From contig OZ024858.1 of NCBI GenBank assembly GCA_964017155.1, positions 23,062,657-23,126,656 on the forward strand: 64,000 nucleotides of DNA, written 5' to 3'. The position numbers were made by a program, and so were the translations under genes. Under the pieces are notes generated by a model. That model did not search any database and was not told the DNA's origin. It saw only the letters and a program-made list of their open reading frames with translations. Shown here one piece after another: positions 61,601 to 64,000 of the stretch; the first letter of the stretch is position 1; every line of letters begins with the position of its first letter. This DNA is from Oasisia sp. SBJ-2009 (lineage: Eukaryota; Annelida; Polychaeta; Sabellida; Siboglinidae).

Positions 61601-63632
61601 CAGACAAGTAAATTAACTCATTTTAAGTTTTACTATCCTGGACTAGTTTAATATTGCAACCATATTTTGTAAAGAGTGTATTAGTTTATTATAGTTTTAC
61701 AGTAATGTTTAGAAATGCATTATAATGTGTGAAGAAACGTATCGTTTATTTTAAAGTTAAACATTTAAAGTGTATTTTTTTAGAATGCAAAGTTGTATAG
61801 TTTCTGAAAGAAAATGTTGGTTTATCTCTGAAAACTTGCAAAAACAATACAATACAATAACGCTTTATTGTCCCGGACCGGGAAATTCATTTTGCAGCAT
61901 TCGTCATCATAAAAATATAAAATACAGAGTAGAGAAATAAAAATACAGATTCATTATTAAAACAGTACATGTAAACATTAATCATAATAAAATACAAGAC
62001 AAATCTATAATATAATTTCAAAATTAAAGTTATAATTGTAATTGTGGTTGTCCTTTTACAAATAAAAAAATAAAGAACTAAAATACAACATACAGTAACA
62101 CACATAACGTCAGAGGTGTTTATCGTTGAGAAGTCGTACAAACATTGGAATGAATGACTCTATTCAAGGATAGAATACCTACTTTGACCACATTAACATG
62201 GTCCGTGTTGACTGTGTGTTATAGCAACTGGACAGACATCTTCTCGTACGACTTCCGGGACGAGCGGCTGGTACAGCAGCTGAAGGACATCACACAGAAG
62301 GTGATTGCCATCAACCCAGAGCTGAGGAAGGACGTGGGCATCCTCATGCACAACCTCTTCAGCAAGGTGAGGCTCGGTCTGTCACACGGGGAGCACCCCT
62401 CCTGGGGGGGGGGGGGGGAGATTAATGACAACAACCTCAGTGGTGCAACTGTAGCTGTAGCATAAACAGTAGCAGTAGCAAACTCCTGGATTGGATAGGA
62501 GAGGAATCACAACAACATTAGTGGTAGCAGCAGTAGCAATAGCAGTAGCAAACTCTTCGGTCAGTTAGGAGATGAATGACAACACCAGTAGTGGCAACAG
62601 TTGCAGTAGCAAACTCTTGGGTTGGTTAGGAGATGTGTCTGCAGTAACAGCAGTAGCAATAGCAGTAGCAAACTCTTGGGTTGGTTAGGAGATGAATGAC
62701 AACACCAGTAGTGGCAACAGTTGCAGTAGCAAACTCTTGGGTTGGTTAGGAGATGTGTCTGCAGTAACAGCAGTAGCAATAGCAGTAGCAAACTCTTGGG
62801 TTGGTTAGGAGATGAATGACAACACCAGTAGTGGCAACAGTTGCAGTAGCAAACTCTTGGGTTGGTTAGGAGATGTGTCTGCAGTAACAGCAGTAGCAAT
62901 AGCAGTAGCAAACTCTTCGGTCAGTTAGGAGATGAATGACAACACCAGTAGTGGCAACAGTTGCAGTAGCAAACTCTTGGGTTGGTTAGGAGATGTGTCT
63001 GCAGTAACAGCAGTAGCAATAGCAGTAGCAAACTCTTCGGTCAGTTAGGAGATGAATGACAACACCAGTAGTGGCAACAGTTGCAGTAGCAAACTCTTGG
63101 GTTGGTTAGGAGATGTGTCTGCAGTAACAGCAGTAGCAACAGCAGCAGCAACACAAAACAATTTAAACTAACAAATGTACAAGTATGACATTAACTAAAT
63201 CAGTGGTTTCTAAGATGTCCGTAATGGATCAAATAAAAACAGAATACTTCTGTTTTGCATACATTCCAGAAAAGCGATAAACTTGCATGGACTATTTGAT
63301 CTTGTTTGCAAAATTATAGATTTATTATAGATTGTCATTGTTGTAGTCATACACTAAGAATTTCAACGAGTAATCTTTCTTGGAATCTCTATTGTAAAAT
63401 ATTTCTTTATCTTTTGTGGTCTGGTAACATTGGCTGGGGGGACGTAATTATGACTGGGCCAATGGCCGGTGAATGGAGGGAGCTTGTAGTGGCCATAGAA
63501 TGTCACTGGACATGACCACTGATGTAATGTTGTTACTCTGTCCCCTAGCTGTCTGGTCTGCAGAAGTATGAGGATCTGTTGACCAGAATCAATGCTGAGG
63601 CCGCACAACGACTGCTTAATATTCTACCAACG
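17137..63632 (+). CDS. RASGEF1-family guanine nucleotide exchange factor, long form (thirteen exons, 3' end beyond window)
   Basis: RASGEF1 proteins exchange GDP for GTP on Ras/Rap-type GTPases at membranes (Rap2 for vertebrate RASGEF1A/B). Joined coding exons: 17137-17292, 23752-23844, 33619-33653, 34775-34865, 42278-42328, 43402-43455, 54994-55095, 57879-57968, 60119-60196, 60665-60709, 60904-60947, 62225-62366, 63549-63632. All phases match, giving 355 codons without a stop. Residues 1-52 are Ser/Cys-rich, 53-125 are charged and helical, 126-194 link, and from about 200 the REM/RasGEF_N domain runs to the edge. Diagnostic strings are [32 protein letters not shown] and SYDFRDERL, which closely match vertebrate RASGEF1B as I remember it. 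The catalytic CDC25 domain is not in the window. Family identity is firm; the exact paralogue and the 5' extension are less certain. Confidence 0.85.
17471..17539. repeat. (CT)n microsatellite
   Basis: CT dinucleotide run with a single CGCT interruption. Confidence 0.95.
19395..19476. repeat. (TG)n/(TGCG)n microsatellite
   Basis: TG units grade into about fourteen CGTG tetranucleotides and back to TG. Confidence 0.95.
19608..19846. repeat. 26-bp minisatellite, about nine copies
   Basis: Unit AAACACCCAGCCGTCATG plus CCCAGTAG, with only isolated substitutions (CCATCATG, CCCTGTAG, CACGCCC). High homogeneity points to recent expansion. Confidence 0.95.
20505..20960. repeat. TG-rich compound microsatellite with ATGCATGTG variants
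   Basis: Long TG runs (about 20720-20800) are embedded in GTGTATGTGCATGCATG variants. Cys-Val or His-Thr open frames on either strand are artefacts. Confidence 0.93.
22236..22312. repeat. Dispersed repeat copy 1
   Basis: Contains GGTTTGGGAAAATCAGATAT, GCGTCT and GTCACATTGCA in the same order and orientation as 27081-27150 (GGTTTGGAAAATCAGATAT, GCGTCT, GTCACATTGCA). It is a fragment of an unnamed interspersed element. Confidence 0.55.
23752..23844 (+). CDS. RasGEF exon 2, coiled-coil-like
   Basis: A 93-nt, phase 0-0 exon between CCACGCAG and GTGAGT. It reads [16 protein letters not shown] then [15 protein letters not shown]. Dense E/R/K/L with leucines spaced about 3-4 residues apart is typical of an amphipathic helix or coiled coil. 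It belongs to the long isoform only. Identification rests on splice sites, phase and composition; homologous N-terminal extensions of RASGEF1 proteins are not something I can confirm from memory. Confidence 0.7.
25433..25668. repeat. (CA)n/(CACG)n compound microsatellite
   Basis: CA, CACACG and pure CACG (about 25530-25580) units with TACACATG variants at both ends. It is open on both strands only because of the repeat. Confidence 0.95.
26099..26591. mobile_element. Foldback MITE with ~126-bp terminal inverted repeats
   Basis: The left arm 26099-26224 starts AAGGGATATTCCAGTCAGTG. The reverse complement of the right arm (26464-26591) starts AAGGGGACACTCCAGTCAGC, and the arms stay similar inward, including an exact 24-nt match ending in AAAGATCGTTAATAAAC. 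The ~240-bp interior has no long ORF, so it is non-autonomous. No clear target-site duplication is visible at the chosen ends. Confidence 0.8.
27081..27150. repeat. Dispersed repeat copy 2
   Basis: Partner of the copy near 22.24-22.31 kb, same orientation, roughly 5 kb apart. It lies about 220 bp upstream of the Penelope-like remnant and could be part of a longer degenerate element. Confidence 0.5.
27372..28246 (+). mobile_element. Degraded Penelope-like element: RT end plus GIY-YIG endonuclease
   Basis: 27372-27616 encodes the reverse-transcriptase active-site region [12 protein letters not shown] followed by [20 protein letters not shown], a typical Penelope-type arrangement. A frameshift near 27600 leads to [20 protein letters not shown] and then a stop at 27770. 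From 27764 another frame carries the GIY-YIG endonuclease: GVVY at about 27920, CPDC, HTG in place of the usual [12 protein letters not shown] further frameshift precedes SAVSEH (about 28049), a stop, and the C-terminal [20 protein letters not shown]. At least three frame breaks make it inactive. The 5' half is missing or unrecognisable. Same strand as the host gene. Confidence 0.85.
28221..28246. repeat. Perfect 11-bp inverted repeat at the end of the Penelope-like ORF
   Basis: TGTCACATGAT, loop GTAA, ATCATGTGACA. The retroelement reading frame ends within it (ATG ATG TAA). It may be a structural 3' element of the retroelement. Confidence 0.7.
28267..28295 (+). ncRNA. Possible decayed hammerhead-ribozyme core in the Penelope-like 3' region
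   Basis: CTGAAGA (28267-28273) is followed by a short stem CTGT/ACAG with loop GAGAG and then GAAA (28292-28295). This reproduces the order CUGANGA, stem II, GAAA of hammerhead ribozymes, which are known in Penelope-like elements. Stem III and the cleavage site are not convincing, and one stem pair is a wobble, so it is probably non-functional. Confidence 0.3.
30966..31236. repeat. Degenerate CACTGACACTGTCA minisatellite
   Basis: About eight diverged copies of a ~33-40 bp unit built from CACTGACACTGTCACCAATG and TCACAGTCATCA. Confidence 0.85.
31279..31522. mobile_element. TIR element with self-complementary interior (ACCATT/AATGGT)
   Basis: The left end CCCTTACAAAAAATACC is mirrored by the right end CTCTTTTTTGTAAGGG (12-13 bp TIR). 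The interior is about fifteen alternating TACCATT and AATGGTA modules, for example TACCATTGAATGGT, TGAATGGTATC and GGTATACCATTGG. The sequence can fold back in many registers. No coding capacity. Similar architecture is found at 37200-37584 with different repeats. Confidence 0.7.
33619..33653 (+). CDS. RasGEF exon 3 (small)
   Basis: A 35-nt exon between CTCTTCACAG and GTGAGA, entering in phase 0 and leaving in phase 2. It reads [11 protein letters not shown] plus the first two bases of the next codon (AG+C, Ser). Its acidic/glutamine helix continues the coiled-coil-like region. The small size is offset by exact phase agreement with both neighbours. Confidence 0.65.
33654..34774. other. RasGEF intron, AT-rich
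   Basis: No repeat or exon is recognised. It ends in the acceptor ACTCATGTTTCAG. Confidence 0.5.
34775..34865 (+). CDS. RasGEF exon 4
   Basis: A 91-nt exon after ATGTTTCAG, entering in phase 2. It reads [19 protein letters not shown] then [17 protein letters not shown] is a consensus RRxS basophilic (PKA-like) phosphorylation motif at the end of the helical region. Two donors overlap. AAG|GTGGGA (after 34865) keeps the frame into the exon at 42278. CCA|GTAAGG (after 34860) is closer to consensus but shifts the frame and stops early in the exon at 43402. The in-frame donor is chosen for the coding model. Confidence 0.7.
37200..37584. mobile_element. TIR element built of TTCTATAGAA palindromes
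   Basis: Perfect 17-bp TIRs: GTACCCTTGGCAAAAAA at 37200-37216 and its reverse complement at 37568-37584. The interior holds more than twenty copies or variants of the palindrome TTCTATAGAA (with TTTTCTATAG, AAATCTATAG, TTCTGTAGAA), plus two ACTTTAGGCC motifs near 37357 and 37449. No ORF. The two interior halves look like a duplication of about 90 bp. Confidence 0.8.
39350..39754 (+). promoter_or_regulatory. CpG-rich segment upstream of internal first exon
   Basis: Locally CpG-dense sequence (GCCGCGG, ACGCGCCG, GGGCGG) in otherwise AT-rich intron, directly upstream of the ATG at 39755. It is consistent with an internal promoter. No TATA box is seen. Confidence 0.4.
39755..39874 (+). CDS. RasGEF alternative first exon (mid isoform)
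   Basis: ATG at 39755, directly preceded by an in-frame TGA, opens 40 codons. They read [20 protein letters not shown], then [20 protein letters not shown], ending at CAG|GTAAAT in phase 0. The in-frame stop and the CpG-rich 5' flank mark it as a first exon. It joins the exon at 42278 in frame (KALQ-SSRSQP), replacing the first 125 residues of the long form and removing its RRQSS site. The second half is again basic and helical. A second Met in frame lies at 39776. Confidence 0.6.
40209..40264. repeat. 8-bp repeat TGGGTCTG
   Basis: Seven tandem copies of GTGGGTCT, ending at GGGTCTGCTAAT. Confidence 0.9.
40494..41090. repeat. 16-bp minisatellite, about 37 copies
   Basis: Unit GACTCCGGGAGTGGGS. 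The left copies read GACTCCAGGAG, the middle GACTCCGGGAGTGGGG and the right GACTCCGGGAGTGGGC, so variants are ordered along the array. The core ACTCCnGGAGT is self-complementary. Because 16 is not a multiple of 3 and no register has a stop, several frames on both strands stay open for about 200 codons; these are artefacts. Confidence 0.97.
41618..41702. repeat. Dispersed repeat copy 1
   Basis: ACAGTTATAATGTATTATTC, AAGGCTGA, TTTGCTACACATTTGG and TAGCACATTATC match 44255-44333 in order and strand at about 90% by eye. Confidence 0.75.
42278..42328 (+). CDS. RasGEF exon 5
   Basis: A 51-nt, phase 0-0 exon between TTTGTTTTAG and AGG|GTGAGT. It reads [17 protein letters not shown]. It is basic and linker-like, and is the first exon shared by the long and mid isoforms. 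A poly-C run in the following intron (about 42350-42360) is a simple repeat. Confidence 0.6.
42329..43040. other. RasGEF intron, pyrimidine-rich
   Basis: CCTCCTCCCT-type pyrimidine tracts at 42520-42580 and 42740-42860. No exon is recognised. Confidence 0.5.
43040..43354. repeat. 19-bp minisatellite, about 16 copies, upstream of exon 6
   Basis: Unit GTGTTTTGTGATGTAGCTG with GTTCTGTGAAGTAGCTG and GTTCTCTGAAGTAGCTG variants ordered left to right. It ends about 45 bp before the acceptor at 43401. Confidence 0.95.
43402..43455 (+). CDS. RasGEF exon 6
   Basis: A 54-nt, phase 0-0 exon between CTCGTTGCAG and AAG|GTGAGT. It reads [18 protein letters not shown]. It is a linker between the N-terminal extension and the conserved RASGEF1 N-terminus and has no recognised domain. 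Good splice sites and phase support it. Confidence 0.65.
44163..44195. mobile_element. Fragment resembling a common DNA-transposon end
   Basis: AAGGGGCCATCCATAAAGTG followed by TGTCATTCTATTTTTTAC. GGGGCCATCCATAAAGT is a sequence I recall at the ends of interspersed DNA elements in many invertebrates. No partner end was found nearby, so this is a weak call. Confidence 0.3.
44255..44333. repeat. Dispersed repeat copy 2
   Basis: Partner of the copy at 41618-41702 (TAATAGTTATAATGTATT, AAGGCTGA, TTTGCTACACATTTGG, TAGCACATTATC). Flanking sequence is unrelated, so this is an interspersed element of unknown type. Confidence 0.75.
45573..45737. repeat. Hexamer array changing AGATAG to CGATAG to CGAGAG
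   Basis: About twelve AGATAG units (45573-45643), three to four CGATAG units (45644-45661), then about twelve CGAGAG units to 45737. Two single-base steps separate the three blocks. The minus-strand Ala-Leu and Ile-Ser frame is an artefact. Confidence 0.95.
46150..46648 (+). promoter_or_regulatory. Candidate internal promoter and 5' UTR exon
   Basis: A CpG-rich island in AT-rich intron with a TATA box TATAAATA at 46337-46344. About 300 bp downstream is a donor GCTGAG|GTAACG after 46648. ATGs in between open only short frames, so the exon would be untranslated. Spliced to the acceptor at 54993, translation could start at the internal Met at 55033 ([11 protein letters not shown]), which resembles the vertebrate RASGEF1B start. 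The transcription start and splice are inference. Confidence 0.4.
49368..49490. repeat. ~42-bp repeat, three copies
   Basis: Copies of CACACTGCAAGATCAACC, AGTGTCCTAAACACAGC and TCTCTGT; the last copy is shortened. Confidence 0.85.
54586..54890. other. Both-strand open segment of unknown nature
   Basis: About 300 bp is open on the + strand (54604-54888) and also on the minus strand, with higher GC content than the intron around it. The + frame reads [34 protein letters not shown] and similar protein-like sequence, but I recognise no domain. It may be an old transposon or gene fragment, or an alternative 5' exon. Confidence 0.25.
54913..54980. repeat. GTGTGTTGACACAGT triplicate next to exon 7 acceptor
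   Basis: Three copies of GGTGTGTTGACRCAGT about 23 bp apart end 13 bp before the acceptor CAG at 54991-54993. Each copy holds a CAG preceded by a T/G tract. Confidence 0.8.
54994..55095 (+). CDS. RasGEF exon 7, conserved RASGEF1 N-terminus
   Basis: A 102-nt, phase 0-0 exon between TGTGTGTTTCAG and GTAAGT. It reads [16 protein letters not shown] then [29 protein letters not shown] aligns by eye with the MFDSSGYNRN region near the start of vertebrate RASGEF1B, so shorter isoforms may begin at Met 55033 or 55042. The exon links the extension to the REM domain. Confidence 0.8.
55096..57878. other. RasGEF intron
   Basis: AT-rich, with a CpG-rich patch at 55610-55720 containing a possible first exon and a GAGAGGGAGAGG short run at about 55795-55812. 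Minus-strand frames at 55850-56140 and 56516-56848 have no recognised domain. Confidence 0.45.
55611..55670 (+). CDS. Candidate RasGEF alternative first exon (short isoform)
   Basis: ATG at 55611 opens 20 codons, [20 protein letters not shown], ending at GGC|GTGAGT in phase 0, which joins the exon at 57879 in frame ([12 protein letters not shown]). It lies in a CpG-rich patch. Vertebrate RASGEF1 proteins also start just before this point with a short MP-rich leader. Support is limited to the donor, phase and position. Confidence 0.3.
57879..57968 (+). CDS. RasGEF exon 8, start of REM domain
   Basis: A 90-nt, phase 0-0 exon between GCTTGTCACAG and GTAAGT. It reads [14 protein letters not shown] then [16 protein letters not shown]. 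[18 protein letters not shown] is the hallmark entry to the RasGEF_N (REM) domain of RASGEF1 proteins. This is the clearest family diagnostic in the window together with the exons at 60119 and 62225. Confidence 0.92.
58237..58345. repeat. (GGGAGA)n microsatellite
   Basis: About eighteen pure copies of the hexamer GAGGGA on the + strand. Confidence 0.96.
59500..59775. repeat. Degenerate GGTGGTCTTAGT repeat
   Basis: About nine diverged copies of a ~30-bp unit of the form ATGGTGGTCTTAGTCC plus a variable T-rich half. Copies are strongly diverged, so this is an old array. Confidence 0.7.
60119..60196 (+). CDS. RasGEF exon 9, REM domain
   Basis: A 78-nt, phase 0-0 exon between TTGTTTTGCAG and donor GTCGGT (weak at +3/+4). 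It reads [14 protein letters not shown] then [12 protein letters not shown]. This aligns with the RTYxFxFLLSSRLFxxPxxLxxKVC block of RASGEF1 proteins. Core helix of the REM domain, which packs against and supports the CDC25 catalytic domain in Ras exchange factors. Confidence 0.93.
60665..60709 (+). CDS. RasGEF exon 10, REM domain
   Basis: A 45-nt, phase 0-0 exon between CTTTCAG and AAG|GTGAGG. It reads [15 protein letters not shown], matching the variable, polar segment after the KVC motif of RASGEF1 proteins. Confidence 0.8.
60904..60947 (+). CDS. RasGEF exon 11, REM domain
   Basis: A 44-nt exon between CTTTTTAG and AGG|GTGAGT, phase 0 to 2. It reads [14 protein letters not shown] plus two bases of Gly, completed by the next exon (LLG-NWTDIF). 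It corresponds to the helix before the WTxxFxYDFRDER motif. Confidence 0.85.
61360..61432. repeat. ATCCCTGGMYTGAGTA repeat, four copies
   Basis: Four ~21-bp copies containing TTATCCCTGGCTGAGTA or close variants; a small, old tandem repeat in the intron. Confidence 0.6.
61841..62150 (-). mobile_element. LINE 3'-end fragment, antisense
   Basis: (CAATA)n at 61844-61860, then ACGCTTTATTGTCCCGG and ACCGGGAAATTCATTTTGC. Read on the minus strand this is GAATTTCCCGGTCCGGGAC followed by AATAAAG and a (TATTG)n tail, a 3' end I recall from LINE families in many animals, including a CCCGG/CCGGG hairpin. The AT-rich sequence up to about 62150 is probably its degenerate 3' part. No RT domain remains. Confidence 0.55.
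62225..62366 (+). CDS. RasGEF exon 12, REM domain core
   Basis: A 142-nt exon between GTGTGTTATAG and AAG|GTGAGG, phase 2 to 0. It reads [20 protein letters not shown] then [20 protein letters not shown] and MHNLFSK. WTxxFxYDFRDERxxxxLKD is nearly identical in spacing to vertebrate RASGEF1 proteins. It is the longest exon here, GC-rich and under clear coding constraint. Confidence 0.95.
62466..63145. repeat. 120-bp minisatellite, five to six copies
   Basis: Exact 120-bp period: GAGATGAATGACAACACC recurs at about 62569, 62689, 62809, 62929 and 63049. Each unit holds two AGCAGTAGCAAACTCTT-type halves followed by GGGTTGGTTAGG or CGGTCAGTTAGG, so the unit is itself a duplicated ~60-bp module. 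It lies in the intron after exon 12, preceded by a G12 run at 62407-62418. Confidence 0.95.
63549..63632 (+). CDS. RasGEF exon 13, end of REM / linker
   Basis: An 84-nt, phase 0-0 exon between TCCCCTAG and ACG|GTACGT. It reads [18 protein letters not shown] then [10 protein letters not shown]. It matches the LxxLSQYEEVLxKI segment that precedes the CDC25 domain in RASGEF1 proteins. The next exon, outside the window, should begin the linker to the catalytic domain. Confidence 0.88.
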
Positions 63633-64000
63633 GTACGTCTCACATTTGGTCACTATAGTCTGGGTGTGTGTGGGGGGGGGGCATACATTAGGAGTTGTTT
63701 ACTTGTGCACATCACGTGGTCGCTGCGAGGCATTTTGGAAGATTTTTTTATCCAGTCGTCACAACAGCTCAGAGCATTACACTGTACACCCTGGCTGACT
63801 TGTTCTGTCAAACGCACATCTCAACATCTCTGGGAAGGATTCAGCAACATTGCAATTCATATGCAATGACTACCTAAGGGATATTCATACACAAATATGC
63901 AGCACAGTTGGGTGAATTTTAACAGCGCAGAGTGATCAAACTTGCTCAAGGCTTGACACGACAGTATAGGATTTGAAGCTGGGTTCTGTTAGCGTCAATT
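63633..64000. other. RasGEF intron, right edge
   Basis: A short poly-G run at 63671-63679. No exon is seen before the window ends. The catalytic domain exons are expected to the right. Confidence 0.5.

Noticed and set aside
62561..62911. 116-codon minus-strand Leu/Cys-rich repeated frame
   Set aside because: The 120-bp unit is a multiple of three without a stop, so the frame repeats; it lies in an intron.

Overview
This window is animal nuclear DNA. Short exons with GT/AG borders are separated by long introns packed with microsatellites, minisatellites and decayed transposons. There is no operon structure, no dense coding and no rRNA or tRNA gene. The proteins and repeat families fit a bilaterian invertebrate, probably a lophotrochozoan such as a mollusc. 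That placement is inference; the sequence alone does not fix it.

Left edge (1-3188): a 33-40 bp minisatellite ends in a perfect hairpin. It is followed by four small, phase-compatible exons (947-965, 1499-1554, 1896-1969, 2448-2544) and a choice of last exons. Together they encode a tyrosine-motif-rich, then proline/arginine-rich tail that looks like the cytoplasmic end of a membrane receptor. The rest of that gene lies upstream of the window.

Middle left (3189-11100): intergenic sequence with (TA)n blocks, a ~740 bp (GGGA)n array and a CpG-rich segment near 9.2-9.45 kb holding a perfect CRE palindrome and an orphan first-exon-like ORF.

Right (about 11.1 kb to the end): one large + strand gene, a RASGEF1-family Ras/Rap guanine-nucleotide exchange factor. 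Thirteen coding exons from 17137 to 63632 join without a phase error into 355 codons. They give an N-terminal extension (Ser-rich, then coiled-coil-like), then the conserved RASGEF1 N-terminus and the REM (RasGEF_N) domain. The catalytic CDC25 domain must lie beyond the right edge. Several promoter/first-exon candidates are nested inside the gene: about 11.2 kb, 39.75 kb, 46.35 kb and 55.6 kb. They would progressively remove the N-terminal extension while keeping the REM domain.

The introns hold a degraded Penelope-like retroelement (27.37-28.3 kb), a foldback MITE (26.10-26.59 kb), two TIR elements whose interiors consist of short self-complementary repeats (31.28-31.52 and 37.20-37.58 kb), two LINE 3'-end-like fragments and many tandem arrays. 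Several arrays abut or include splice sites. I did not find a new defence or CRISPR-like system. The most unusual signals are the self-complementary-repeat elements, the splice-site-associated minisatellites and the nested first exons of the RasGEF gene.
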